A DNA stretch of 64,000 nt from Acidobacteriota bacterium (GTDB lineage Bacteria; Acidobacteriota; JAAYUB01), in contig JAGNHB010000002.1 of the NCBI GenBank assembly GCA_018001935.1, positions 124,001-188,000 on the forward strand. The letters run 5' to 3'. Below, piece by piece: positions 33,994 to 43,194 of this stretch (positions are counted from its first letter, which is position 1; every line of letters starts with the position of its first letter). The notes under the pieces are model-generated. The model searched no databases and had not been told where the DNA came from. It saw only the letters and a list, made by a program, of their open reading frames with translations. The translations under genes and the position numbers were made by a program.

Positions 33994-34932
33994 ATGGAAA
34001 TCGTATCGATCGTCGTCGTGGTCGTCGCCGCCCTGTTCATCATCAAGAGCATCCGGATCGTTCCCCAGCAGCACGCCTGGGTGGTGGAACGCCTGGGCAA
34101 GTATCACCAGACCCTGCCGCCGGGCCTGAGCGTCATCATCCCCTTCGTGGACCGGGTCGCCTACCGGCACTCCCTCAAGGAGATCCCCCTCGACGTTCCC
34201 AGCCAGGTCTGCATCACCAAGGACAACACCCAGCTCACCGTGGACGGCGTGCTCTACTTCCAAGTGACGGACCCCATGAAAGCGTCCTACGGGTCGAGCA
34301 ACTTCGTCGTCGCCATCACCCAGCTCGCCCAGACCACGCTGCGAAGCGTGATCGGACGCCTGGAACTCGACCGGACCTTCGAGGAGCGCGACTTTATCAA
34401 CCACAGCGTCGTCAACGCCCTCGACGAGGCCGCGACGAACTGGGGGGTCAAGGTCCTGCGCTACGAGATCAAGGACCTCACGCCGCCGGTGGTGATCCTC
34501 CACGCCATGCAGGCGCAGATCACCGCCGAGCGCGAGAAGCGCGCCCTCATCGCGGCCTCGGAGGGCCGCCGCCAGGAGCAGATCAACCTGGCCGTGGGCG
34601 CGCGCGAGGCGGCGATCGCCAAGTCCGAGGGTGAGAAGCAGGCGGCCATCAACAAGGCCCAGGGCGACGCCACCGCCACCCTCACCATCGCCGAGGCCAA
34701 CGCCGAGGCCCTGCGGAAGATCGCCGCCGCCCTCCAGGAGCCCGGAGGCCACGAGGCCGTGAACCTCAAGGTGGCCGAGCAGTACGTCCAGGCCTTCGCC
34801 AACCTGGCCCAGGCCGGCAACACGCTGATCCTCCCCGCGAACCTGGGGGACCTGGGCGGCCAGATCGCCGCGGCGATGCAGATCATCCGCTCCAGGATCG
34901 GGACGGGCGGCGCCCCGCCGAGCCAGGGATGA
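33994..34932 (+). CDS. SPFH/stomatin-like membrane protein (QmcA/paraslipin type)
   Basis: A 312-residue Band-7 protein with an N-terminal membrane anchor (residues 2-18), SPFH core (VPQQHAWVVERLGKYHQTLPPGLSVIIPFVDRV, split by eye; DNTQLTVDGVLYFQV; LRSVIGRLELDRTFEERDFIN), a coiled-coil region rich in Ala/Glu/Lys, and the C-terminal AINKAQGDATATLTIAEANAEAL segment. It probably forms membrane oligomers with the NfeD protein. AAGGAGAGAG precedes the start, and its stop overlaps the hydrolase start. Confidence 0.95.
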   Translation: MEIVSIVVVVVAALFIIKSIRIVPQQHAWVVERLGKYHQTLPPGLSVIIPFVDRVAYRHSLKEIPLDVPSQVCITKDNTQLTVDGVLYFQVTDPMKASYGSSNFVVAITQLAQTTLRSVIGRLELDRTFEERDFINHSVVNALDEAATNWGVKVLRYEIKDLTPPVVILHAMQAQITAEREKRALIAASEGRRQEQINLAVGAREAAIAKSEGEKQAAINKAQGDATATLTIAEANAEALRKIAAALQEPGGHEAVNLKVAEQYVQAFANLAQAGNTLILPANLGDLGGQIAAAMQIIRSRIGTGGAPPSQG

Positions 34933-35969
34933 CCGGCCCCGTTTCCCGCGGCCGGCGGGCCCTCTTCACCGCCCTGGGCTTGCTCCCGCTGATGGTCGCC
35001 GGGGGGCCCGGTTTCGCCCGGCCAAGCCCCGCCGTCCCCGGGCCCGGCCAATCCCGGGCCACCCCGCCGCTGACCGACCTGCCGGTGGCGTGCCGCTCTC
35101 TCCTCTGGCACGACCCGGACCGGGACAAGCACGCGGTGCCCTTCCTCCTCCTTCACCCCTGCCGCGCGGCGGGGGACGACCGCCCCGCGCCGGGCGGTCC
35201 CTGGCCGCGGGTGATCTGCGCCCACGGCTTCACCCTGGGCGCGGCGTCGCTGAGGCCCGTGGCCGAGAGGCTCGCCGCGGCGGGCTACGTGGTGGCCCTC
35301 CCCGACACCGAGACCGGCTTCCTCCCCTTCCCCAGCCACCGGGCCCTGGCCTTGGACATGGTCTTCCTGGCGGAACGCCTCCGGGCGGAGTCGGCGGACG
35401 GGGGTTCGCCCCTGGCCGGCCTGGCGGGGGAGGGCCTTGCCTTCTCCGGGCACTCCATGGGCGGTGGGTGCGCCTTCCTCGCGGCGGCGGAGGCGGAGAA
35501 GGCCGGGAGGGGCCCGGGTACCGTGGCGGTGATGGCCCCGGCCCGAACGCGCCCGTCCTCCCTGGAGGCGGCACGGTCGCTCCCGTGGCCCGTGCTGGTG
35601 GTGGCCGGGCAGGACGACCGGGTCCTCTCGCCCGCCATCGGCCCCGACGCCCACTACGCCGCCGCCGCGTCGCCCGACAAGGCCCTGCTGGAAATTGCCG
35701 GCGCCAACCACGGGGCTTTCGCCCTCCCGCACTGGGCCGCCGCCCTGGTGGAAAAGGGGCCCGCCATCACGGCGCAGACCCAGCAGGCCCTCACGGCCGA
35801 ATGCCTCCGCGCCTGGCTGGATGCCTGCCTGAAGGGCAGGAACGAGGCCTGGAAAGCCCTGACCGCCGCCCTGCCTTCAGACCCTCGTTTCTCCCGCTTT
35901 CAGATCGGCCCAGGCTCCGGCAGCGAGTCCGCGAACTCCGAAGCGCGGCAGCGAGTCCCCGGGCGCTGA
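34929..35969 (+). CDS. Secreted alpha/beta hydrolase (dienelactone hydrolase/chlorophyllase-like)
   Basis: A 346-residue protein with a signal sequence, then an alpha/beta hydrolase domain: oxyanion segment VICAHGFTLG, nucleophile elbow FSGHSMGGG, acid in VAGQDDRVLSP and His in GANHGAF. The fold resembles the PET-hydrolase/chlorophyllase group; substrate unknown. Its ATG overlaps the SPFH stop (ATGA), so it is translationally coupled to the NfeD-SPFH pair. Confidence 0.88.
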   Translation: MTGPVSRGRRALFTALGLLPLMVAGGPGFARPSPAVPGPGQSRATPPLTDLPVACRSLLWHDPDRDKHAVPFLLLHPCRAAGDDRPAPGGPWPRVICAHGFTLGAASLRPVAERLAAAGYVVALPDTETGFLPFPSHRALALDMVFLAERLRAESADGGSPLAGLAGEGLAFSGHSMGGGCAFLAAAEAEKAGRGPGTVAVMAPARTRPSSLEAARSLPWPVLVVAGQDDRVLSPAIGPDAHYAAAASPDKALLEIAGANHGAFALPHWAAALVEKGPAITAQTQQALTAECLRAWLDACLKGRNEAWKALTAALPSDPRFSRFQIGPGSGSESANSEARQRVPGR

Positions 35970-36236
35970 TCCCGATGTCGATGGTGTTGTCCAGGATCCC
36001 GCACCGCACCCGCGGCGTCGGTACACCGTTGGGCTGCAGCGAGATCCGGGGATGGAGCCAGAGCGCTTCGTCGCGTTGCAGAAAGCAGGTGCAGATGCCC
36101 TTCAGAAGGGAAAAATCCAGGCACACCCCCCTCCGCCGTGGAGCTTCAACCGGACGAAACCGTGCTTTCACCCGGTCGACCGGTGATATGACCCGACTGC
36201 GGATTTGTCGCGGGATGTTCTGAAGCGAAGGGCTTA
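35970..36236. other. Interval with a possible gene remnant on the minus strand
   Basis: A minus-strand frame across about 35900-36190 reads RGVCLDFSLLKGICTCFLQR and LHPRISLQPNGVPTPRVRCG. It looks protein-like but has no start codon or ribosome site and runs on into the hydrolase antisense. It may be a fragment of a lost gene. Confidence 0.3.
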
Positions 36237-36563
36237 TTATCGGCTCGAAAGGGGTGTCTCGTCCGATAGCCGGACGATGGCGTCCTCCCGGATGTAGAAG
36301 TTCCATTCCGGGGAAGCGACCGGGCCGGTCGCCCGGATGGTGAAGAACTCGCGGGTGACGGTGGCCTGAAAGGTGAACCCGTCGATCTCCGGGTTGGGCT
36401 CGTGGAAACGATGGTCGAGCTTCCCCGCGCGGGCGAGGTCCTGAAGCGAACCGTAGGCGCCCTTCGCCGCGGGTGAGGCACTGTAAGCCACCTCGGCGGA
36501 GGCGATGTTGCGCAGCATGGCAACCGCGGCCGATCGTCGGGCAGTCGAGTCGAGGCTCGACAT
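36237..36563 (-). CDS. Pilin-like globular domain without the N-terminal helix
   Basis: A 108-residue protein. AVAMLRNIASAEVAYSASP followed by GAYGSLQDLARAGKLDH and the C-terminal FTIRATGPVASPEWNFYI resembles the head domain of type IV pilin/pseudopilin-like proteins. The prepilin peptidase site and hydrophobic N-terminal helix are absent. Its ATG overlaps the stop of the upstream small membrane ORF (TGATG). It may be a broken pilin gene or the second half of a split gene. Confidence 0.5.
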   Translation of the reverse strand: MSSLDSTARRSAAVAMLRNIASAEVAYSASPAAKGAYGSLQDLARAGKLDHRFHEPNPEIDGFTFQATVTREFFTIRATGPVASPEWNFYIREDAIVRLSDETPLSSR

Positions 36564-36763
36564 CAGCCGTTCGCCGCCAACCAGGCCTGGAGGTCCCCGG
36601 CGGTCCGGGGCTTGAGGATCGCGGTGTCATAGGACCCTACGCGGACGCGACGGACCGCGGGGTCCGTGAACGAGGAGAGGGAGGGGGAACTCAGGTGCGA
36701 TGGGATGGCAAGCAGCAGGATGACCATGCCCATAAACAGAATCATCAGTGTGGCGACGACCAC
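36563..36763 (-). CDS. Short membrane-anchored ORF, possibly a truncated gene
   Basis: A 66-residue frame with one transmembrane helix (TLMILFMGMVILLLAI) and a tail VGSYDTAILKPRTAGDLQAW. The tail is reminiscent of the start of a DUF2330-type domain, which is a weak impression. Start codon uncertain (GTG 36763 or ATG 36745). It runs into the pilin-like ORF with a TGATG overlap, so the pair may be decayed remnants of a larger gene. Confidence 0.35.
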   Translation of the reverse strand: MVVATLMILFMGMVILLLAIPSHLSSPSLSSFTDPAVRRVRVGSYDTAILKPRTAGDLQAWLAANG

Positions 36764-36771
36764 CTTTCCCC

Positions 36772-36800
36772 TTGATTTTTCCCGGTTGAAACATTACCTT
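36772..36800 (+). promoter_or_regulatory. Possible promoter for the 36871 lipoprotein
   Basis: TTGATT (36772-36777), 17 bp and TACCTT (36795-36800). Confidence 0.4.
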
Positions 36801-36870
36801 CCCCGCAAGGTTCCAGGTTCGGGGCGAACGCCGGCGGAGCCGGGCGTCCATCGGGAAAAGGAGGACGGAA

Positions 36871-37788
36871 ATGCGAAGGAAATTGGTCGGGATGCTCACT
36901 CTCGCGGCGGTCCTGCTGCTGGCGGCCGGGTGCGGAAAACCGGGCGCCGACACCGGGAAACCCAAGGGGCTGAAGGAGCTTCTCGGCTCCAAACCCGGTT
37001 TCCCGGAGCACTTCAAGGGGATCGACATCCTCACCCCCGAGAAGACACTCCTCGAAAAGTTCCCGGAGCTGAAGGGCAAGCGTCACAGCCGCGGCTACAC
37101 GGTGACCGTCCCCGGCTTCGACCCGAACACCACGGTGGTCCTGGACGTGGAGAAGCCCGATCCCAAGGCGGAGCCGACCCTGCGCAGTTTCGCCATCTGC
37201 CTGGACCGGAGGTCGCAGGAAGAGAGCATCCTGCCCATCCTCGAAGCCGCCTGGGGCAAGGCCCCTTACGGCAGCGAGGAGTACGGGTGGACCTGGATGA
37301 ACCCCGAGGCCCGCCTGCGGGCGCACTACCGTTATGTGCCGAAAGAAAAGGCCGCCGGGGACTACAAGGGGAAACACATCGTCAGCTTCGTCCGTTACCT
37401 CCCGCTCGAGGTGTTCCTCAGGGAAGCCACCGGCGAGACTCCCATCGCGGCGAAGCCGATCATCGGCCTTCCCGAGACGGAGCTTCAGGCCTACGCCGTG
37501 AGCGTGTTCGGGACCTGGGACCCGTTCCGCAAGGACCTACGGATCGACTGGGGGATCGACCGGCAGCTTTACACGGTGGTGAACCCCTTCGTCGAGAACG
37601 GGGTCGTGGTGGGGTGGCGGGCCTCGCTGGGATCGGATTACCGGGAGAAGGTCACCGCGGTCCTCGGCCCGCCGGTGGAGGAAAGCGTGGACTCCCAGGG
37701 GAACTCGCTGGTCGTCTTCCGGCGTGAACCCCGGGTCGCCCTCCAGCAGTTCTCGATGTGGTACCTCTGCGCGGGCAAGACCCCCTGA
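36871..37788 (+). CDS. Predicted lipoprotein of unknown function
   Basis: A 305-residue protein with a lipoprotein signal (MRRKLVGMLTLAAVLLLAAG then Cys21). The mature part is mixed alpha/beta with no motif I recognise; segments such as VAVLG-like AVLGPPVEESVDSQGNSLV near the C-terminus do not place it. AAAAGGAGG precedes the ATG. It has its own candidate promoter and is followed by a LytTR gene 94 bp downstream. Confidence 0.75.
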   Translation: MRRKLVGMLTLAAVLLLAAGCGKPGADTGKPKGLKELLGSKPGFPEHFKGIDILTPEKTLLEKFPELKGKRHSRGYTVTVPGFDPNTTVVLDVEKPDPKAEPTLRSFAICLDRRSQEESILPILEAAWGKAPYGSEEYGWTWMNPEARLRAHYRYVPKEKAAGDYKGKHIVSFVRYLPLEVFLREATGETPIAAKPIIGLPETELQAYAVSVFGTWDPFRKDLRIDWGIDRQLYTVVNPFVENGVVVGWRASLGSDYREKVTAVLGPPVEESVDSQGNSLVVFRREPRVALQQFSMWYLCAGKTP

Positions 37789-37882
37789 CGCTGTCCGCCG
37801 TGGCGCCAGCTTCAGCCGGCGCGGAACAAACCAGAGAAGAACGGCGGAAGTCAGACGCGGCATCGACTTCGGCCCGCCAAGC

Positions 37883-39010
37883 ATGAGCAGAAAGATGACG
37901 CCCCATTTGCTGTCCCGCTTCCGGGAACCCTACCCCTCGAACTTCACTGCGGCCTCGTCACTGCGGCACGGGCTCGGTTCGGGGCTCTTCGTCGTGCTCT
38001 TCATGGTGGTCGCCCAGCCCTTCGGCCTCGGCGAGCTGGCCGAGGAGATCCGGACGGTCCTCTACGCCGGCTACGGCCTCGTCACCGCCGGGGCCATCGG
38101 GGTCACGGGGCTGGTCGTCCCCCGCCTCTTCCCGCGGTGGTGCCGGGAGGAGGACTGGACCGCCGGTCGCTTCATCCTCTTCGCCGGCGGGGTGATGCTC
38201 CTCATCGGCCTGGCCAGTTTCGCGTTCACCCGCCAGGTCTTCGTCGCGTACGGGTTTCCGCTGACCCACCTCGACCTCTCCCGGGTGATGGCGGGGACCG
38301 TGCTCATCGGGGTCTTCATCATCGCGACGATCACCCTGGCGAACCAGAATCGCCTCCTGCGCCGCAACACCCGCATCGGCGAGGCCGCCAACGCCCGGCT
38401 CGGCGTCGCCGGCCCCCGGGACGGTGACGCGGCCAGGCCTTCGGACGTCGCAGCGCCCCAGGAACCGGGTGACGAAGCGCCGGCGGGCGACGGGGGGACA
38501 CGCCCCCTCTCGGCGACGGGCGGGCGGGGGGACGAAGCGACAGAAGCCCCGGAGAAGGCGGATGTCGTCCCGACCGACGAAGCGGCGGGGACGGCCCTGC
38601 CGGCCCCGGCCGGACCCGTGCCGGCTCAGGCCTCCCCGGCCGCTCCCGCGCCGCTGCCGGAGGTGATCACCCTGGTGGTGGAGGACGGGAGGAAGCGCCT
38701 CCGGTTCCGGTCGTCCGAACTGGTCGGCCTCTCGGCGGACGAGAACTATGTCGAGGTCCGGCTCCAGCGGGAAAAAGAACCCGTCGTCCTCGTTCGAAGC
38801 ACCCTCGCCGGGCTCGAGGCCCAGTTGGCGGCTTACCACCCCCGCCTGTTCCGCTGCCACCGCGCCCACCTCGTGAACACGGCCCGGATCCGCGGCGTCA
38901 CCGGCAACGCCCAGGGGCTTCGCCTGAGACTCGAGGGCCGGGACGAACCGGTCCCGGTCTCCCGCCGCTACGTGGAGGAATTCCGCCGTCGAGTTCTGCC
39001 CCTCCTCTGA
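37883..39010 (+). CDS. Membrane-anchored LytTR-type transcription regulator
   Basis: A 375-residue protein with four transmembrane helices in the first ~160 residues (e.g. GLFVVLFMVVAQPFGLGEL, FILFAGGVMLLIGLASFAF) and a ~110-residue Pro/Ala-rich linker. The C-terminal LytTR DNA-binding domain has LVGLSADENYVEVRL, RSTLAGLEAQLA and FRCHRAHLVNTARI. It lacks a receiver domain, so signal input is through the membrane part. The start is uncertain: ATG 37883 or 37895, neither with a strong ribosome site. Confidence 0.85.
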   Translation: MSRKMTPHLLSRFREPYPSNFTAASSLRHGLGSGLFVVLFMVVAQPFGLGELAEEIRTVLYAGYGLVTAGAIGVTGLVVPRLFPRWCREEDWTAGRFILFAGGVMLLIGLASFAFTRQVFVAYGFPLTHLDLSRVMAGTVLIGVFIIATITLANQNRLLRRNTRIGEAANARLGVAGPRDGDAARPSDVAAPQEPGDEAPAGDGGTRPLSATGGRGDEATEAPEKADVVPTDEAAGTALPAPAGPVPAQASPAAPAPLPEVITLVVEDGRKRLRFRSSELVGLSADENYVEVRLQREKEPVVLVRSTLAGLEAQLAAYHPRLFRCHRAHLVNTARIRGVTGNAQGLRLRLEGRDEPVPVSRRYVEEFRRRVLPLL

Positions 39011-39061
39011 CCCGCTCAACGTTCTCACCAAGCCTGTTGCCATCCGGCTCGCAGTCGGGGA

Positions 39062-39376
39062 TAGGCTGTAGGCTGTAGTCCCTGCGAAGTAAGATCTTTG
39101 GCAAAATGAGCAAGATTTTAGATCATCGGTGGGCTCCCACCGCTTTCAGAGCGGGGAAACCCGATGCGGGGACGGAGGAGGGAATCCCGGCCGCGTCGTC
39201 CGGCATGCCCCGGGGCTAAAATGCCCCACTGGTGCTGATCCGGTTCCGGAATCGACGTATCCGGTCTCTCGCAAAGGCGCCAAGCTCGCAAAGAAAAACG
39301 GGTCGCCAGGGATGCGGCCAAAGGGCACGAAAGTGTCCCTTATTCTGAATTCTGAATTCTGAATTCTGAATTCTTC
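39062..39376. repeat. Intergenic stretch with several dispersed repeat types
   Basis: Within the 39011-39610 gap: AGGCTGTAGGCTGTAG (39064-39079, similar to 1449-1470), the CTCGCAAAGGCGCCAAG motif (39264-39299), and four tandem copies of ATTCTGA (39343-39370). No gene is recognised. Confidence 0.65.
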
Positions 39377-39537
39377 GTTCACGTGGTTCGGGGTTCCTCC
39401 TCCGCTTCCAACGTTGCGATGCCGGACGGCTTTTCGCCTTTTGTCCCTCTTCGCCCCTTGCCTTGGCGGGTTCACCCCCCGCGGGATTCCCGGTCTTGCC
39501 GGTCGTCACAAAGGCCTTGACGTTCGTCACGGGGCCC

Positions 39538-39566
39538 TTGGAACGGGCCTTGGCGTTTCGTAGGAT
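39538..39566 (+). promoter_or_regulatory. Possible promoter for the Ntn amidase gene
   Basis: TTGGAA (39538-39543), 17 bp and TAGGAT (39561-39566), 45 bp before the ATG at 39611. Confidence 0.4.
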
Positions 39567-39610
39567 CGGTTCGGCGGGCAATCCCGCCGAATCGACGACG
39601 GAGGTCTTCC

Positions 39611-40756
39611 ATGTTCAGCAACCGTATCCTGATGTCCATCGTGATCCTCGTGGCCGCGACACTGCTGGTCCCGGCGCCCGCGCAGGCCTGTTCCGCCTTC
39701 GTGACGGACGGCGGCGGTCCCGTTCTTTTCGGCCGCAACTTCGACTTCTTCACCGGCACCGGTTTCGTGACGGTCAACCCCCGGTCGCTGGAAAAGACCG
39801 CCCTGGTGCCCCCGCCCGAGGTCCCGGCGAAGTGGGTGTCCCACTACGGCAGCGTGACCTTCAACCAGGTGGGGCGGGAGTTCCCCATGGGCGGCATGAA
39901 CGAGAAGGGCCTCGTGGTGGAGTGCCTCTGGCTCAACGCCACGCAGTACCCGGCCCCCGACGGCCGGGCGGCCCTGACCGAGCTGCAGTGGATCCAGTAC
40001 TGCCTCGACACCTGCGCCACGGTGGCCGACGTTTTGGACGCCGACCGGAAGGTTCGGATCCTCCCCAGCGCCACGCGCCTCCACTTCCTGGTCTGCGACC
40101 GCAGCGGCGCCGCGGCGGTGGTGGAGTTCGTCGGCGGGAAGACCGTCACCCGCGGACCGGCGGGCCTGCCGGTCCGGGCCCTGGCCAATGCGGTCTACGG
40201 GGATTCCCTGGAGGCCCTGAAGGGGTTCCGCGGCTTCGGGGGCGAGCGGGAGATTCCCGCCGCCGTCCAGGAGAACGACGTGCGCTTCGCCCGGATGGCC
40301 GGCGCGCTCCGCGAGCTTTCCGGCCGCGCCGGCGCGGGCGGCCTCGACCGGGCCTTCGACCTGCTGCGGCGATCCCGTTACGACGGGGAAGAGAGCCCCA
40401 CCCAGTGGAGCATCGTCTACGAGCCCGCCCGCGGGGAGATCCACTTCGTCACGCGGCAGGCCCCGGCGCGACAGCGGGTTCGCCTGGCCGACTTCGGCTT
40501 CGACTGCACCACCCCGGCGAAGGTGCTCGCCCTGGACCCGCCGCCCGACGGCGGGCCGGCCCGCGGCTTCACCGACTACGACGCCGCCGTCAACGCCGCG
40601 CACACGCGGGCAACGATGGCCGCCATGAAGAAGGCGGGGTACTGCGGCGACCTGCCGGACTTCGTCCCCTTCATCCTCGGGGCCTACCCGCAGACCCTCA
40701 CCTGCGCCTCCGCCGAGAAACCGGGGAAAACCACTAATAACACTGATCTTCACTAA
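39611..40756 (+). CDS. Secreted Ntn-hydrolase, choloylglycine hydrolase/penicillin V acylase family
   Basis: A 381-residue protein with a signal peptide ending APAQA before Cys27. In this family an N-terminal Cys is the nucleophile, and signal cleavage here would expose it directly (CSAFVTDG). GRNFDFFTG and GMNEKGLVVECLWLN are the other active-site segments. It hydrolyses a linear amide bond; the substrate (bile salt, penicillin or acyl-homoserine lactone) cannot be told. A candidate promoter lies 45 bp upstream. Confidence 0.88.
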   Translation: MFSNRILMSIVILVAATLLVPAPAQACSAFVTDGGGPVLFGRNFDFFTGTGFVTVNPRSLEKTALVPPPEVPAKWVSHYGSVTFNQVGREFPMGGMNEKGLVVECLWLNATQYPAPDGRAALTELQWIQYCLDTCATVADVLDADRKVRILPSATRLHFLVCDRSGAAAVVEFVGGKTVTRGPAGLPVRALANAVYGDSLEALKGFRGFGGEREIPAAVQENDVRFARMAGALRELSGRAGAGGLDRAFDLLRRSRYDGEESPTQWSIVYEPARGEIHFVTRQAPARQRVRLADFGFDCTTPAKVLALDPPPDGGPARGFTDYDAAVNAAHTRATMAAMKKAGYCGDLPDFVPFILGAYPQTLTCASAEKPGKTTNNTDLH

Positions 40757-41059
40757 TAGAAGTGAATTGTTTGTAGCGGGGGCGGCGGGGTCGCCGTCCA
40801 GTCGACCAGAAACCTCGTTTCGCAACCCTTTCTTTCCAGGCATGTTGCGAATTTGTTTCTGGAGAGGTAGTTAGCGATTTAGACTGAAGGGGTTTAGGTC
40901 CGACTGCTGAATCATGGCCCGCGTGAACAGCATGCCTCGTTTCCGGAAACCTGTTCGTGTACTGCGCGTATTTCGTGGTTCCTCTTCCGGCTTATCCGGG
41001 TTGGGACAGGGGCAGGGGACGGGTCCCGGCGGGAAAAGCCGTTCACGGACGAAGAGCGT
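40757..41059. other. Non-coding interval before the TPR gene
   Basis: No gene is recognised. It is less GC-rich near 40740-40780 and 40845-40900. No clear terminator for the upstream amidase gene was seen. Confidence 0.5.
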
Positions 41060-41088
41060 TTGACAAGAAGACCCGTTCCCGGTATCTT
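41060..41088 (+). promoter_or_regulatory. Strong sigma70-type promoter for the TPR protein
   Basis: Perfect TTGACA (41060-41065), 17 bp and TATCTT (41083-41088). Confidence 0.7.
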
Positions 41089-41147
41089 CTGGGCACCGCC
41101 GTTCCCGCCCGTGGACGACGCGGATTCCCCCGGTGGAGGCACTGCCC

Positions 41148-41891
41148 GTGCGAAAAACCATACCGTTCCTGCTCCTTTTCATCCTCTCCCTGTGCACGTC
41201 AGGGACCGCAGCGGCGGAGGAGAAAGCCCCGGCGGCCGCGAACCCGCTGCAGGAGTACCTGCTGAAGAAGGACCCGGCGTCTTACCAAAAGGCCGTGGCC
41301 CATTTCACCGGCCTTCTCGAGAAGAAGCCGGGGGACCCCGTCGCCTTGCTCATGCTGGCCAACCTGGGCCTGATGCAGGTCGAGAGCTCCCTGGAGACCC
41401 TCGAGAAGCAGGCCGACACGCTGAGCCGCGCCCAGAAGTTCCAGTTCGCCAACCTCCTGCTCGCGCTCAAGGAGTACGACAAGGCGATCCGGTTCTACAC
41501 CCAGTTGAACGACGCCTTCCCCCAGTGGTCCTGCCCCTGGCGGCACAAGGGGGAGGCCCTCTGGAAGGCGGGCCGGCTCGACGACGCCGAGAAGGCCCTC
41601 CTCAAGGCCATCGAGACCCGCGAGACCCACTACGACGCCTACGTCATGCTGGCGGAGGTCCGCAGGGACATGAAGAAGTACCCCGAGGCCCTGGCCGCCC
41701 TGGAAAAGGGACTCTCCTTCAAGGGGAAAGATACCGAGGACCCGGAGGACGAGGTGGCCCCGGTTCGGGAACTGTGGCTTCACCTGGACCTGCTCAAGCT
41801 CAACGGCCGGGAGAAGGACGAGCAGTACCAGCTCATCCGGGCGAAACTCGAAAAGATCAACCCCGAGGACGAACGGCTGAAAACCCACTGA
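41148..41891 (+). CDS. Secreted TPR-repeat protein
   Basis: A 247-residue protein with a signal peptide (MRKTIPFLLLFILSLCTSGT) and about five TPR units, e.g. QFANLLLALKEYDKAIRFYT and GEALWKAGRLDDAEKALLKA. No other domain. I chose the GTG at 41148 because GGAGG is 8 nt upstream; a GTG at 41133 is also possible. It is followed by a glycosyltransferase gene 52 bp away and could be a periplasmic scaffold. Confidence 0.85.
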   Translation: MRKTIPFLLLFILSLCTSGTAAAEEKAPAAANPLQEYLLKKDPASYQKAVAHFTGLLEKKPGDPVALLMLANLGLMQVESSLETLEKQADTLSRAQKFQFANLLLALKEYDKAIRFYTQLNDAFPQWSCPWRHKGEALWKAGRLDDAEKALLKAIETRETHYDAYVMLAEVRRDMKKYPEALAALEKGLSFKGKDTEDPEDEVAPVRELWLHLDLLKLNGREKDEQYQLIRAKLEKINPEDERLKTH

Positions 41892-41943
41892 CCGGCCTCC
41901 GCCGGTTCCGGCCGACGGGGTTGTTCCCGCACGGAGGGGCGAC

Positions 41944-43119
41944 ATGACGGCCACGGCATGGACGGGAACGATCCTCGTCGTTTTCTTCTGCCTGCTCTGG
42001 GTGGTCTCGCACCTCCACATCCTCCGGACTCTTCTCCGGGTCCGCCGCTTCGAGGCGGCAGCGCCACCGCCGCCCGGGCGTTGGCCGCGGCTCTCCGTGG
42101 TGATCGCCGCCCGCGACGAGGCCGCGACGCTCCCGGGCGCCATCCGGACCCTGCTGGCGCAGGACTACCCCGACCTCGAGATCGTTGTGGTGGACGACCG
42201 TTCCACCGACGGCACCGGGGACCTCGTCGACGCGCTTTCCCTGGAGGACGGGCGCGTGCGCGCGATCCACGTCCGGGAGCTTCCCGCGGGGTGGCTGGGG
42301 AAGGTCCACGCCCTCGACGCCGGGACCCGCGCGTCTTCCGGCGAGTGGGTCCTCTACACCGACGCCGACGTGCACTTCGCCCCGGGAACGCTGCGAAAGG
42401 CCGTGTCCGACGTCGAGTCCCGGGGTCTGGACCACCTGGTCCTGATGCCGGGCTTCCGGGAGGCCTCGTTTTGGATGAACGTCGTCCTGAGCGCCTTCCT
42501 GGGCGGGTTTCTCCTCCTCACCCGGCCGGCCTCCATCGGGCGGCCCCGTTCCCGGGCCTTTGCCGGGGCGGGGGCCTTCAACCTGGTCCGGCGCGCGGCA
42601 CTGGAACGGACCGGGGGCTTCGAGTGGCTCCGGATGGAGGTGGTGGACGACGTGGGGCTCGGTCTGATGTTGCACCGGGCCGGCGCCCGCGGCGGTTTCG
42701 CCGTGGCCTTCCGGGAGGTGAACGTCCGGTGGTACCCGACCGTGGGGGCCCTGGTCCGGGGCCTGGAGAAAAACCTCTTCGCCGGGGCCCGGTACAGCCT
42801 GTTCCGGCTGTTCGCCAGCCTCCCGGGAATTGCGGCGCTCCTCCTGGCTCCCGGGGCGTCCCTGGTGATCCGGGGCGTCCCCTTCCTCTGGACGGCCGGG
42901 GCGGCGGCGGCGCTGTCGCTGATCGCCGTCGCCCTGGTCCTGAAAGCCCGTCACCGGCTGCCGCTCCTTCCCGCCCTGCTTTCCCCGGCCGGCACCGCGG
43001 TCCTGGCGGTGGCGATGCTGCGCTCCGGGGTCCGGTGCACTCTCCGGGGCGGCATCGACTGGCGGGGGACGTTCTACCCGCTTGGCGAGCTGCGGCGCGG
43101 ACAGCGACTGATCATCTGA
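41944..43119 (+). CDS. Membrane glycosyltransferase, family 2 (CrtQ/HpnI-like)
   Basis: A 391-residue protein with an N-terminal membrane helix, GT-A fold core (LSVVIAARDEAATLPGAI, EIVVVDDRSTDGTGDLV, LYTDADVHFAP) and GWLGKVHALDAG, seen in lipid glycosyltransferases of the CrtQ/HpnI group. It ends with three or so C-terminal transmembrane segments. The DxD metal site is DADVH. It probably glycosylates a membrane lipid. GGAGG precedes the ATG. Confidence 0.9.
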   Translation: MTATAWTGTILVVFFCLLWVVSHLHILRTLLRVRRFEAAAPPPPGRWPRLSVVIAARDEAATLPGAIRTLLAQDYPDLEIVVVDDRSTDGTGDLVDALSLEDGRVRAIHVRELPAGWLGKVHALDAGTRASSGEWVLYTDADVHFAPGTLRKAVSDVESRGLDHLVLMPGFREASFWMNVVLSAFLGGFLLLTRPASIGRPRSRAFAGAGAFNLVRRAALERTGGFEWLRMEVVDDVGLGLMLHRAGARGGFAVAFREVNVRWYPTVGALVRGLEKNLFAGARYSLFRLFASLPGIAALLLAPGASLVIRGVPFLWTAGAAAALSLIAVALVLKARHRLPLLPALLSPAGTAVLAVAMLRSGVRCTLRGGIDWRGTFYPLGELRRGQRLII

Positions 43120-43194
43120 GACGAAGACGGCCAGGACGATGCCGATCCAGCCGGAGACGGAGGATCGGAGAATTCCGCCGGGAAAAGACGGCGG

